DNA of 64,000 bases, taken from contig JABSQV010000003.1 in assembly GCA_013215565.1 (NCBI GenBank), positions 44,723 through 108,722 on the forward strand. The letters run 5' to 3'. Below the pieces are notes generated by a model. That model was not told the DNA's origin and did not search any database. It saw only the letters and a program-made list of their open reading frames with translations. The stretch comes from Myxococcales bacterium. Its GTDB lineage: Bacteria > Myxococcota_A > UBA9160 > SZUA-336. The translations under genes and the position numbers were made by a program. Of this stretch, positions 40,980 through 50,682 are shown piece after piece (position 1 is the first letter of the stretch; each line of letters opens with the position of its first letter).

Positions 40980-43628
40980 ATGATCCGACCGATCCTGCTG
41001 GCGGCGCTGCTGGGGTACGCTGCCTGCGCGGCCATGCAGCCGCTCTCAGACAAAACTCGAACCCCACTGCCGGATAAAGGAAACGTCTTGAGCACCATAC
41101 TCGAAAACGGGCTTCGGGTCGTCGTGGTCGAAGACCACTCCGCCCCGGTCGTCGCTCTCAACGTCTGGGTACGAACCGGCAGCGCAGACGAAACCGATCC
41201 GGAATCCGGAATGGCGCACGTGTTCGAGCACATGCTCTTCAAGGGCACGGAGCGCCGCGACGTCGGCGAGATCGCACAGACCGTCGAGGCCTCGGGCGGG
41301 AACATCAACGCCTACACCTCGTTTGACATGACCGTGTACCACATCACCATGGCGAGCCGCGACGCCGCGACCGGAATCGACGTACTCGCCGACGCGGTCC
41401 AGCACTCCAGCTTCGATCCCGACGAACTCCTGAAGGAGCAGGAGGTCGTGGTCGAAGAAATCCGCCGCGGTGAAGACTCTCCGCGGCGCGTCCTGACGCA
41501 GGAGGTATTCGACACAGCGTATCGGAGTCACCCCTACGGCCGCCCCGTCATCGGAACAGAGGCCCACGTGCGCAGCTTTACGCGAGAGGGGCTGCTCGAC
41601 TTCTACTCCCGCTGGTACGTGCCTAACAATATGACCTTCGTGGTGGTCGGCGACATCGATGCCGAGGCTGCCGTCGCCCAGATCCGGGAGGCTTTCAAGG
41701 ACGCGCGGCCCCGGCCCGAGCTTTCGCACTCGCGCGCCGCAGAGGCTTCTCAGACCGAAGCGCGCGCCGAGGTCGTGCGCCGCGACTTCAAGCAGACCCT
41801 GCTCGGAATCGCGTACCCGATTTCGGACTTTCTCGATCCGAACACCGCCTACCTCGATCTGCTCGCGCATGTGCTCGGCGCCGGAGAGACTTCCCGGCTC
41901 TACCGCAACGTGAAGGATCGGCAGCAGCTCGTCTACGGCATCGGAGCCGGCGCCTACACGCCCGCCGATCCGGGGCTCTTGATGATCGACGCGGTGCTCG
42001 AGCCGGACCAGGTCGAAGCTAGCCTCGCCGCGATCGCGCTGGAGATCGAACGGCTTCGGAGTTCGGGGCCCTCCGAAGCCGAGCTTGACCGCGCGCGCGT
42101 GAATTTCCTGGCCGACCAGATCCGCGAAAAGGAAACGATGCAGGGGCAGGCGCGAAAGGTCGGGTACTACGAAACCTTTGCGGGCGGCCTCGAGGCCGAA
42201 GCGGACTACATCGAGAGCATCCGGGGCGCGACTCCAAAGGATCTGCAGCGCGTGGCCGGGGCCTACCTGCGCCCCGAACGTGCCAATCTCGCGGTCCTGC
42301 TCCCGATCGAAGCGCGACCCGACCTCGACGGCACCGCGCTGCTCGCCGCTTACCGCAGCGATCCGGGCGATCGCCGGGAACTGTCGCGAGTCCGACTTGC
42401 AGACGACACCTGGCAGTACCGGCTTCCGAACGGGTTGCGTCTGGTCGTGAGGACCAACCACTCGATTCCGCTGGTCGCGCTGCGGCTCTCCTTTCGCGGC
42501 GGCCTGCTCGCCGAAGAAGCATCGAATCAGGGGATCTCGTCTTTCGTGGCCGAGATGCTCGAACGCGGGACCCGGTCCCGAAGCGCGGCCGATCTGGCCG
42601 AGGAGGTCGAGCAAATCGCGGGTGCGCTCGTAGGGTTTTCGGGCCGGAACAGTTTCGGACTCAGCGCGGAATTCCTGCGGGACTCTCTCGATCAGGGACT
42701 CGACCTGTTTGCCGACGTCCTGCTTCACTCCGACTTTCCGGCAGACGAGATCGAGAAGCTGCGGGTCGAGCGGATCGCGGCGATCGAGCGGCGCGAGGAC
42801 AATCTCGCGGGCAAGGCGTTCGAGCTGTTCGCGGGGGCGGTCTACCCGGAACACCCCTACCGCTTCCGGGCAATCGGCACCGAGGAGTCGACCGCGGAGC
42901 TCGATCGCGAAGCGCTCGTGTCCTACTACGAACGCCTCGCTGTTCCCTCCAACGGGGTTCTGGCGGTGGCGGGCGACGTCGAGCCCGACGAATTCGCGCG
43001 CGCGGTCTGGCAGCGGCTGCGTCTCTGGACCGGGCCCGACTCGGTCGATCTCCCGGCCCACCCGGCACCGCAGCCACCCGAGGACGAGATCGAGGTCTCG
43101 CTCGAGAAGAACAAACAGCAGGTGCACATCGTGGTCGGCTTCACCGGGCTCGCGATCGGCGATCCGGAGGTACCGGCGCTCGAAGTGCTGACCCAGATCC
43201 TGTCCGGCCAGGGCGGCCGTCTGTTCCTCGAACTCCGCGACCGGCAAAGCCTCGCCTACTCGGTCTCGGCCTTCTCGATCGAGGGTGTCGACCCGGGTTC
43301 CTTCGGCGTCTACATGGCCTCCGCACCCGACAAGCTCGAGGCATCGATCGACGGGATCCGCTCCGAGCTCCGACGCGTCGTCGAGGATCCGATCGACGCG
43401 CGCGAGTTCGAACGCGCGCGGTCCTACCTGATCGGGACGCAGGCGGTGGGCCTCCAGATGCTGGGTACGCAGGCGTCGCTGCTCTCGCTCAACGAGCTCT
43501 ACGGCCTAGGCCCGCTCCACCACGAAGGCTACCGGGAACGGATCGAGGCGGTTACCCCCGACGACGTTCGACGCGTGGCCGAACGCGTGATCCGGCTCGA
43601 CTCTCCGATCATCGTCGTCATCCGCTGA
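40980..43628 (+). CDS. M16 family zinc metallopeptidase (two tandem M16 modules)
   Basis: HVFEHMLFKGT (HxxEH) N-terminal module and inactive C-terminal module; LLGYAAC lipobox-like N-terminus. Confidence 0.93.
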   Translation: MIRPILLAALLGYAACAAMQPLSDKTRTPLPDKGNVLSTILENGLRVVVVEDHSAPVVALNVWVRTGSADETDPESGMAHVFEHMLFKGTERRDVGEIAQTVEASGGNINAYTSFDMTVYHITMASRDAATGIDVLADAVQHSSFDPDELLKEQEVVVEEIRRGEDSPRRVLTQEVFDTAYRSHPYGRPVIGTEAHVRSFTREGLLDFYSRWYVPNNMTFVVVGDIDAEAAVAQIREAFKDARPRPELSHSRAAEASQTEARAEVVRRDFKQTLLGIAYPISDFLDPNTAYLDLLAHVLGAGETSRLYRNVKDRQQLVYGIGAGAYTPADPGLLMIDAVLEPDQVEASLAAIALEIERLRSSGPSEAELDRARVNFLADQIREKETMQGQARKVGYYETFAGGLEAEADYIESIRGATPKDLQRVAGAYLRPERANLAVLLPIEARPDLDGTALLAAYRSDPGDRRELSRVRLADDTWQYRLPNGLRLVVRTNHSIPLVALRLSFRGGLLAEEASNQGISSFVAEMLERGTRSRSAADLAEEVEQIAGALVGFSGRNSFGLSAEFLRDSLDQGLDLFADVLLHSDFPADEIEKLRVERIAAIERREDNLAGKAFELFAGAVYPEHPYRFRAIGTEESTAELDREALVSYYERLAVPSNGVLAVAGDVEPDEFARAVWQRLRLWTGPDSVDLPAHPAPQPPEDEIEVSLEKNKQQVHIVVGFTGLAIGDPEVPALEVLTQILSGQGGRLFLELRDRQSLAYSVSAFSIEGVDPGSFGVYMASAPDKLEASIDGIRSELRRVVEDPIDAREFERARSYLIGTQAVGLQMLGTQASLLSLNELYGLGPLHHEGYRERIEAVTPDDVRRVAERVIRLDSPIIVVIR

Positions 43629-43716
43629 GCCAGGGGGCGGCGCGACGGAATCGTCGCACGCGTCCGCGAGCAGGACGACGGGTGACGGCCGACCGGTTGC
43701 GCGGTCGGGCGGCCGT

Positions 43717-45492
43717 TTAGTAGCCAGCGGCGAGGCCATCGGAGCGGGGATCGGTCCCGCCCCAGAAGATTCCGGTCTCGGGATCGCGCACGATTCCCTG
43801 CGCCGAACTCCAGCGACGATCGCTCACGTCGACCGGATGGCCCCAGCGCGCGAGCGCACGCGTAACGTCGCGCGGGTGGTCGGGCTCGAGCGACAGGCGA
43901 TCGGGCCTCCACTGATGGTGGAAGCGCGGCGCGGCCACGGCCTCCTCGATGTTCATGCCGTAGTCGACCACGTTCAGTACGGTCTGGAGCACCGTCGTAA
44001 TGATGCGCGGGCCGCCGGGACTCCCGATCACCATCCAGGGCTGCCCGTCCCGAAACAGGATGGTGGGCGTCATGCTGGATAGCGGACGCTTGGCGGGCAC
44101 GATCGCGTTGGCCTCGTGGCCGATCAGCCCGAACGCGTTCGGCACACCGGGCGCAGACGAGAAGTCGTCCATCTCGTTGTTGAGCACGATCCCATACCCG
44201 GGAACCGTGATGCCCGAACCGAACAGCAGGTTCACGGTCTGCGTGATCGCGACTGCGTTCCCGGCCGCATCCATGGCGGAGAGGTGGCTGGTACCGCTGT
44301 CGTCGGGGGGCGGCGTTCCGGCTCGCTCGACCTGCAGGATCCGGCGCTTGCCCCAGGTCCAAGGCGGCCGCCGGTAGAAGGGCTGCGGCGCGAGGCGCGC
44401 CGAAAGCTCGCGGCCGTACGCCTTCGAGGTGAGCCAGGCCGCCGGAACCGGGTAGAAGTCCGGATCGCCGAGGTGCATCGCGCGATCCGCGAACGCGAGC
44501 TTCATCGATTCCGCCACCAGGTGGATGCTCTCGCTCGAGTTCGCGCCAAGTTCCGCCAACTCGAAGGGCTCGAGCATGTTCAGCATCTGGATCAGGTGGA
44601 CGCCACCCGAACTCGGCGGGGGCATCGAGACCACCTCGAGGCCGCGGTACTCGCCACGTACGGGCTCGCGCCAGCGCGTCCGGTACGCAGCCAGATCCTC
44701 GAGCGTGAGCGCCCCGCCCGCGTCCTGGGCCGCCCGCACCATGGCCTCCGCGATGGGACCGGCGTAGAAGGCCTCGGCCCCGGCGCGCGCGATGGCTTCG
44801 TGGGTGCGGGCGAGGTCCTCCTGCGTGAGCCGCCAGCCGAGTGGCGGCAGCTTTCCCGCGTCGAGTTGGATCCGCTCGGTCTCCGGGAAGCCACCGAGGC
44901 GTCGGTACCGGACCAGGAATTCCAGAATCTGGCGGTGGCGCACGCTGATCGGGAAGCCCTCGCGCGCGATTCGGATCGCAGGCTCGAGCACGGCCCGACG
45001 CTCGAGCTTCCCGAATCGCGCATGCACCTCGAGCAGACCCCGGACCAGCCCGGGTACGGCCACCGCCTGCCCGCCGGCACGAGACGCCCCCCGGTCGACC
45101 CTGCCCGCGGGGTCCCGGTACATGTCGCGGTGCGCGGCCGCGGGCGCGGTCTCGCGCGCGTCTACAGCGAAGGTGCGGCGCGACTCCGCCTCGTAGAGCA
45201 GGATGAAGCCGCCGCCCCCGATCCCGGAGTGGTAGGGCTCGACCACCCCGACGGCAAAGGCCGCCGCCACCGCCGCGTCCACCGCGTTGCCCCCCTGGGC
45301 GAGGATCTCGCGCCCGGCCTCACTGGCCGGCCGCGCTGAGGTCACTACCATCCCCTGCCGGCCCCAGCCAGGGTTCGGTGCGGCGGCGTCGGCGGGCGGC
45401 ACGAGTGCGATCCACACGAAGCCGAGCGCAACCAAGCGAGCACCCGGATGGGTCCGGCGGCCGGAAACAGGGCGATCAGCAGAACGAGGCAC
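43717..45492 (-). CDS. ggt: Gamma-glutamyltransferase
   Basis: GGNAVDAAVAAAFAVGVVEPYHSGIGGGGFIL; DSGTSHLSAMDAAGNAVAITQTVN; catalytic Thr present. Confidence 0.95.
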   Translation of the reverse strand: MPRSADRPVSGRRTHPGARLVALGFVWIALVPPADAAAPNPGWGRQGMVVTSARPASEAGREILAQGGNAVDAAVAAAFAVGVVEPYHSGIGGGGFILLYEAESRRTFAVDARETAPAAAHRDMYRDPAGRVDRGASRAGGQAVAVPGLVRGLLEVHARFGKLERRAVLEPAIRIAREGFPISVRHRQILEFLVRYRRLGGFPETERIQLDAGKLPPLGWRLTQEDLARTHEAIARAGAEAFYAGPIAEAMVRAAQDAGGALTLEDLAAYRTRWREPVRGEYRGLEVVSMPPPSSGGVHLIQMLNMLEPFELAELGANSSESIHLVAESMKLAFADRAMHLGDPDFYPVPAAWLTSKAYGRELSARLAPQPFYRRPPWTWGKRRILQVERAGTPPPDDSGTSHLSAMDAAGNAVAITQTVNLLFGSGITVPGYGIVLNNEMDDFSSAPGVPNAFGLIGHEANAIVPAKRPLSSMTPTILFRDGQPWMVIGSPGGPRIITTVLQTVLNVVDYGMNIEEAVAAPRFHHQWRPDRLSLEPDHPRDVTRALARWGHPVDVSDRRWSSAQGIVRDPETGIFWGGTDPRSDGLAAGY

Positions 45493-45558
45493 GGCGTGAC
45501 CGTAGCAGGCCCCGGTCGGGAACTGCTACGGGGGCCGGCGCCCGGATGGGAGGAAGAG

Positions 45559-46194
45559 ATGACACCCACGCGGAAGCAGCGAAGCGGCCGGGCCCTGAGC
45601 CTGGGTCTGGCACTTGTCGCATATGCGGCCTGTAATCCGGCGGTCTCGGAACCGGGCGCGGCAGAGGCCGAGGCGGCGCCGGCCGAGGTGGCTCCCGCGG
45701 GGAACGAGATCGCTGTGATCACGGTGCAGGGCTACGGCGACATCAGGCTCCGCTTCTTTCCCGACCGGGCACCCGGCCACGTCAAGAACTTCAAGAAGCT
45801 CGCCCGCAAGGGCTTTTACGACGGGACGACCTTTCACCGGATCATCCCGGGCTTCATGATCCAGGGGGGCGATCCACTCACCAAGGACGACAACCCCAAC
45901 AACGACGGCACCGGCGATCCCGGTTACAAGATCAAGGCGGAGTTCAGCGACACGCCCCATCGCCGCGGAATCGTTTCGATGGCCCGAGCCAGCGACCCCG
46001 ACTCCGCCGGGAGCCAGTTCTTCATCGTGCTCAAGAACTCGAGCTTCCTGGACGGCAAGTACACGGTCTTCGGGGAGGTGATCGAGGGCATGGAGGTCGC
46101 GGACAAGATCGTGCAGCAGCCCCGGAACCGGCGCGACCGGCCGCTAGAGAACATCGTGACGGAGTCCGTCACGATCGTGCCCGAAGCGAACTGA
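45559..46194 (+). CDS. Cyclophilin-type peptidyl-prolyl isomerase, lipoprotein-like
   Basis: YDGTTFHRIIPGFMIQGGDP; SAGSQFFIVLKNSSFLDGKYTVFGEVIEGM; N-terminal LVAYAAC. Confidence 0.94.
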   Translation: MTPTRKQRSGRALSLGLALVAYAACNPAVSEPGAAEAEAAPAEVAPAGNEIAVITVQGYGDIRLRFFPDRAPGHVKNFKKLARKGFYDGTTFHRIIPGFMIQGGDPLTKDDNPNNDGTGDPGYKIKAEFSDTPHRRGIVSMARASDPDSAGSQFFIVLKNSSFLDGKYTVFGEVIEGMEVADKIVQQPRNRRDRPLENIVTESVTIVPEAN

Positions 46195-46212
46195 GCCCCA
46201 CGCGCGGCCCGA

Positions 46213-47604
46213 TCAGTCCAGATATCCCAGCGCACGCAGCTGCGCGGCGGCTTCCGGATCGAGTTCGCGCGGACGCCCGCCCGCGCGACCGGCCGCGCGC
46301 CAGTCCGAGAGTATTTCCAGCAATGCGTCTCGGACCGCGGGGTGGCGCTCGGCGACGTTGGTCGTCTCGCCGGGATCCGACTCCAGGTCGTAGAGTTCCA
46401 GATACGGAGACCGCAGACCCGGAAGCTCCACGAGCTTCCAGCGGCCGCCCCGCACCGATTCGATGCGACCGCTCCGATCGAGCTGGTACGCCCGATCCGC
46501 GTAGCGCCGGTCGACCGGCCGCGCACCCGTGAAGCTGAACTCGCGCGGCTCGACGCCGCGTCCCTCGAGCAGTGGAACCAGACTCCGGCCCTGCAGCGAC
46601 ACCTCCGGCGGGAGGTCCACACCGAGGAGTTCGAGCAGGGTCGGCAACAGGTCCACGGTCTCGACCGTGGCCTCGATCCGGCGCGGCGCGAGTCCGGGCA
46701 CGTGCACGATCAGCGGAATCCGCGCCTGTTCGTCGACCACGCGCGCGCCGTGATCGAGCGGCCACCAGCGGCCACCCAGCGTCTCACCGTGATCGGCCAG
46801 AACCACCACCACGGTCCGGTCTAGGTCGATCTCTTCGAGCAACGCCGCCACCCGGTCGTCCGCGTAGCGAATCATCTCGTCGTAGCGGTCGACGTAGTCG
46901 TTCAGGTAGTGCGCGCTCGCTCCGCGCGCTGCCGGGAGCGGCTGGTAGTCCGGAATTCGTTCGAGGCGCGGCCCCGCCTCCCCGGAGTCGAAAAGTTCTG
47001 CGTAGCGTCCCGTGGACGCGTAGGGTCCGTGGGCGTCGTAGAGGTGCAAGAAGAGAAAGAACCGCTCCGCGGGCAGGAGCGAGCGCAACCAGCCGAGCGC
47101 GGACGCGGTCGTCAGCCGCCCGTCGCGTCGCATCCCGCCAAAGCGATCGTCGTAGGACTCGAACCCACGATCGAGGCCCGAGAGCTGCGCCCGCAAGGTC
47201 ACGGCCGAGATGAAGGCCCCGGTTCGAAAGCCGGCGTCATCCAGGATCGCGGCGAGCGTGGGCACCCCGGCCCTGAGCTTGATCCCGTGGTGCCGGTTGC
47301 CGTGGACGTTCGGGTAGAGCCCGGTGAGCATCGAGGCATGCGACGGATTCGTCTCGACGTCCTGCGCGAAGGCGTTCTCGAACACGGCGGACTCCGAGGC
47401 AAGCCGGGCGACCGCGGGCGCGGTGTCGCGCGCGTAGCCGTAGCTCTGCAGATGATCGCGCCGCACCGTATCGAGCGAGATCAGCACCAGGTTCGGGGGC
47501 GGCTCCGCCCGGCAGCCCGCGAGCACGGTCAGCAACGCGAGCCCGAGCCACCGACACCTGCCTCCGACTCCGATCGCGCGACATTTCACAGCGAGAGCTT
47601 GCAC
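46213..47604 (-). CDS. Sulfatase-family (alkaline phosphatase superfamily) lipoprotein with atypical active-site motif
   Basis: NLVLISLDTVRRDHLQSYGY; TNPSHASMLTGLYPNVHG in place of CxPSR; VVVLADHGETLGG. Confidence 0.88.
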   Translation of the reverse strand: MQALAVKCRAIGVGGRCRWLGLALLTVLAGCRAEPPPNLVLISLDTVRRDHLQSYGYARDTAPAVARLASESAVFENAFAQDVETNPSHASMLTGLYPNVHGNRHHGIKLRAGVPTLAAILDDAGFRTGAFISAVTLRAQLSGLDRGFESYDDRFGGMRRDGRLTTASALGWLRSLLPAERFFLFLHLYDAHGPYASTGRYAELFDSGEAGPRLERIPDYQPLPAARGASAHYLNDYVDRYDEMIRYADDRVAALLEEIDLDRTVVVVLADHGETLGGRWWPLDHGARVVDEQARIPLIVHVPGLAPRRIEATVETVDLLPTLLELLGVDLPPEVSLQGRSLVPLLEGRGVEPREFSFTGARPVDRRYADRAYQLDRSGRIESVRGGRWKLVELPGLRSPYLELYDLESDPGETTNVAERHPAVRDALLEILSDWRAAGRAGGRPRELDPEAAAQLRALGYLD

Positions 47605-47669
47605 GGACGCACCCCGGGCCGCCAGCCGCCCGCCGCCGCCAGCCGCCAGAGAACCGTTATTGGTCGACG

Positions 47670-47698
47670 TTGTTGGGTCCGGAGGGAAAAGCGATACT
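47670..47698 (+). promoter_or_regulatory. Putative tRNA-Phe promoter
   Basis: TTGTTG-N17-GATACT about 55 nt upstream of the tRNA. Confidence 0.45.
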
Positions 47699-47753
47699 CC
47701 GCCCGCTCGCCCGGGGGCTGCGCAATCCGGCGTCCCCGGCGGCAGGGGATCGT

Positions 47754-47829
47754 GGCGCGGTAGCTCAGTCGGTAGAGCACCTGACTGAAAATCAGGGTGT
47801 CGGCAGTTCGATTCTGCCCTGCGCCACCA
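47754..47829 (+). tRNA. tRNA-Phe (anticodon GAA), CCA encoded
   Basis: 76 nt cloverleaf: GGCGCGG acceptor pairs CTGCGCC; anticodon arm CCTGA-CTGAAAA-TCAGG; T arm GGCAG-TTCGATT-CTGCC; ends ACCA. Confidence 0.97.
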
Positions 47830-47921
47830 TCCTTTGTGTTGGCTCGCAGCTGCGGATGGCCTGTGGAGTCGCGGGCCGCGGCATCCCAGACCCCGAAGCG
47901 CCGGGTGTAGTCTCGGGGTCG

Positions 47922-48743
47922 ATGGCGGGGTGGAGCGAGTCGCGCGTTGAGCTTCCTTCGGGCGGCACGCATCTGCTCGCGCGCGGCGCGGGGCCGACGC
48001 TGCTCTGGACGCACGGCTTCATGATGCCTTCCGCGGGGGAAGACGCGACCGGACTCCCCAGGCTCTTCGACGGCCTCGAGGGCTGGCGCGTGGTCCGCTA
48101 CGACGCACGCGGACACGGGCGTTCCGATGCCGGAAGCAGCGACGCGAGTCTTGGCTGGGATCAACTCGGTCAGGACCTGATCGCTCTCGCGGATGCGCTC
48201 GGCTGCCAGCGCTTCGTCGCAGGCGGGGTCTCGATGGGCGCAGCCGCGAGCCTCTGGGCGGGCGTGCAGGCGCCCGAGCGGGTCGCCGGTCTGCTCCTCT
48301 TGCTTCCGCCCACCGCATGGGAGACGCGCGCCGCACAGTCGCAGGCGTACCTCGGGATGGAGGCGCTGCTCGCGCGCGAGGGCACCGAGAGCGTCGTGCG
48401 CGCCATGGAGGTGCAACTCGGAGCCCAGCCCGGCATGCAGCAGACGCTCGAAACGCTCTCGAAGGTGCTGCGCGATTGGGACCCCGCGAGCTTCGGCCGC
48501 GCACTCCGCGGCGCGGCCGCGAGCAACCTGCCCGAGCCCGAGGTGCTTCGCACGATCCGCGCTTCGGCTCTGCTGCTGCCGGTCCGGGGCGACCCGGGGC
48601 ACCCGCTGTCGACCGCCGAGCGGCTCTCGGATCTTTTGCCCACCGCAGAACTTCACGCGCTCGAGAACCTGGGCCAGCTGGCGTCGGCAGCGGACCGGGT
48701 GCGGCGCTTCCTGGAACCGCTTCGCGCACAACTCGAAACCTGA
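47922..48743 (+). CDS. Alpha/beta-hydrolase
   Basis: LLWTHGFMM; VRYDARGHGRSD; FVAGGVSMGAAASL (GxSxG). Confidence 0.9.
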   Translation: MAGWSESRVELPSGGTHLLARGAGPTLLWTHGFMMPSAGEDATGLPRLFDGLEGWRVVRYDARGHGRSDAGSSDASLGWDQLGQDLIALADALGCQRFVAGGVSMGAAASLWAGVQAPERVAGLLLLLPPTAWETRAAQSQAYLGMEALLAREGTESVVRAMEVQLGAQPGMQQTLETLSKVLRDWDPASFGRALRGAAASNLPEPEVLRTIRASALLLPVRGDPGHPLSTAERLSDLLPTAELHALENLGQLASAADRVRRFLEPLRAQLET

Positions 48744-48920
48744 ATCGGGTGGACGGCGCGGCCGGCGTTCCTGCGGCCGGCTTGCGACACACGAGATCGC
48801 GCGCACGCTCTCAAACAAGGCGAGCCGGAGTGGAGTGCCCGCGGACTGACGCATGCGCGGCCACCCCCGGCCGCATGAGACGCTGGAACTCCGGCCAGCG
48901 CTTCGCTCCGGATCCGGCGC

Positions 48921-49730
48921 TCAGTCCACGGGTGCAAAGAAGGCCAGCGTTCGGACCTCGATGCTCTCGCGCGCGGGCGCGTCGCTGGGACTGGTTTCGT
49001 CCTCGAAGGCCGTGTGGGCGGTGAAGCGCGCGCGGTCCAGGGCGGAGTCGAAGCATTTGAGCAAGAGCGCCTCGTCGGCCTGCATGTTCGGGAAGTAGTA
49101 CCAGCGGTGCGCTTCGTTGAAGTGGAGCGAGTAGACCTCGCCGGTCCGGTCACGGTACCGGAGATCCGTCGGAACGAAGTCGGGCGGACGCAGTGTCTGT
49201 GCATCGCAGACCGCGAGCGGACTCTTTTCGACCGGGCCCCGGATTGGCTTCCACACGTTGATCACCGCAAAGCGGTGCTCGAGCAGTGCCCGGGCCTGCT
49301 GTTCTGGGAGCAGGTCGCGCACCCGCTGGGGCGAGGAGCGCTCCGTATAATCGTTGTGCGCGAAGAGCACGGGATTCTGGACGCCGCGCTCACCGCGCTC
49401 GGCGAGTTCGGCCGAACGCACGTTGTGATCGAAGGCCAGGACGCGGGTCGCACCCGTATGCGCCCGAACCAGCGCCTCGACCTCGGAATAGTAGACTCGT
49501 CGCACCGCGTCGGCGTCGTAGAGATCCCGAACCGCGGTCCGAACCGGGACCAGTTCGAAGCCATGGGCGTCGAGCGAGGGCTCCGGGACGAGCTTGCGCG
49601 CGTCGTGGATCGGAAGCGTCCGCCGGTCTCCGCGGGTGTTCCTCCACGGGCTCCCGGGCGGTGGCCGAACCTGGTAGTAGATCGGTTTTTCATCCATCTG
49701 GGCCAGGTAGTTGAGCGTCGCTCGAACCAT
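48921..49730 (-). CDS. CmcJ/NvfI-family oxidoreductase
   Basis: VFAFDHN-type LAFDHNVR; HNDYTERSSPQRVRDLLP; FAVINVWKPIRGPVEKSPLAVCDA; HRWYYFPNMQADEALLLKCFDS. Confidence 0.85.
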   Translation of the reverse strand: MVRATLNYLAQMDEKPIYYQVRPPPGSPWRNTRGDRRTLPIHDARKLVPEPSLDAHGFELVPVRTAVRDLYDADAVRRVYYSEVEALVRAHTGATRVLAFDHNVRSAELAERGERGVQNPVLFAHNDYTERSSPQRVRDLLPEQQARALLEHRFAVINVWKPIRGPVEKSPLAVCDAQTLRPPDFVPTDLRYRDRTGEVYSLHFNEAHRWYYFPNMQADEALLLKCFDSALDRARFTAHTAFEDETSPSDAPARESIEVRTLAFFAPVD

Positions 49731-49732
49731 CT

Positions 49733-50242
49733 TCAGGCTCCCTCGCGGGATCCGCTGAAACCCAGCGCACCCAGACCGTCGCCGGGCCCGGGACCGTCGG
49801 GGCCCAGGCGTCCTCGCTCACCGAAGTGTCCCTTGCCGGGGAGGTAGTTTACCTCGACCCGGATTCCGTCCGGATCCTCGAACAGCACCGAGTAGTAACC
49901 GGGCGCGAACTCGGACCCCTCCTCGGGTGCGTGCACGATCTTCGCGTCGCACTGCTCGAGCAGGTAGCGGTGGATCTCGTCGACGTCCTCGCTGCTGCGC
50001 GCCCGGAAGCAGAGGTGGTGGAGCCCGACCCGGTTCTGGTCGAACGGATCGCGTGGACTCCCCTCCGGCACCCCGCGCACCAGAACGCCCGTACGGCCCC
50101 CGATGCAGTAGACGATGCCGTCCCCGCGGATCAGCGTCTTCATCCCCAGAAAGTGACAGAGCCCTTCCCAGAACGGGACACAGCGGTCCGCATCGTTCAC
50201 GGTCAGCTGGACGTGCGCGATGCCGTTGATCTCGACGCTCAT
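49733..50242 (-). CDS. VOC-family (glyoxalase/dioxygenase-like) protein
   Basis: GIAHVQLTVNDADRCVPFWEGL ... VGLHHLCFRARSSEDV ... VLFEDPDGIRVEVNYLPG. Confidence 0.9.
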   Translation of the reverse strand: MSVEINGIAHVQLTVNDADRCVPFWEGLCHFLGMKTLIRGDGIVYCIGGRTGVLVRGVPEGSPRDPFDQNRVGLHHLCFRARSSEDVDEIHRYLLEQCDAKIVHAPEEGSEFAPGYYSVLFEDPDGIRVEVNYLPGKGHFGERGRLGPDGPGPGDGLGALGFSGSREGA

Positions 50243-50320
50243 GCATCTGCTCCGATCAAACAACCGGCCCCGTACAGCCAGGACCCCCGACACGTCCCAG
50301 GCGACGCTGTACAGCCGGCG

Positions 50321-50608
50321 TCAGTCGCCCAGCACCCTCAGCACGGTGATCTCGGGACGGCCGTCCAGCGCCTCGGCGAACTTGGGACCCGCAGCCTGGA
50401 AGTGCGGGGTCTGCTGGTGCGCGCCGAGCGCGGCCTGATCCTCGTAGAGTTCGACGAAGACGTACTCGCCGCCGGGATCCTTGCAGAGCTTGTAGAGCTT
50501 GTTTCCGGGCTCGTTGGCTTCGACCTGGGCCGCGAGTTCGACCGCAAACTTCTCGAACTCGGCCTCCTGACCTTCCTTGACCTTCATCTTCGCAATCAGC
50601 GCCAGCAT
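50321..50608 (-). CDS. Antibiotic biosynthesis monooxygenase (ABM/YgiN-like) domain protein
   Basis: MLALIAKMKVKEGQEAEFEKFAVELAAQVEANEPGNKLYKLCKD ... YVFVELYEDQAALGAHQQTPHF. Confidence 0.88.
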   Translation of the reverse strand: MLALIAKMKVKEGQEAEFEKFAVELAAQVEANEPGNKLYKLCKDPGGEYVFVELYEDQAALGAHQQTPHFQAAGPKFAEALDGRPEITVLRVLGD

Positions 50609-50645
50609 GGGCCTCTCCCTCGTCGGTGTCTGGGTCTGCGCACTA

Positions 50646-50672
50646 TACCAGAGGCGCGGAAAGCTTCTGGTA
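50646..50672. promoter_or_regulatory. Inverted repeat between divergent genes, candidate operator
   Basis: TACCAGA-N13-TCTGGTA, overlapping TATAGT (minus) and TAGACT (plus) -10-like hexamers. Confidence 0.4.
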
Positions 50673-50682
50673 GACTCGCGAC

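Noticed and set aside
47754-47829. tRNA-Phe as a mobile-element attachment site
   Set aside because: No integrase, no duplicated tRNA 3' end seen, and both flanks are ordinary chromosomal genes.
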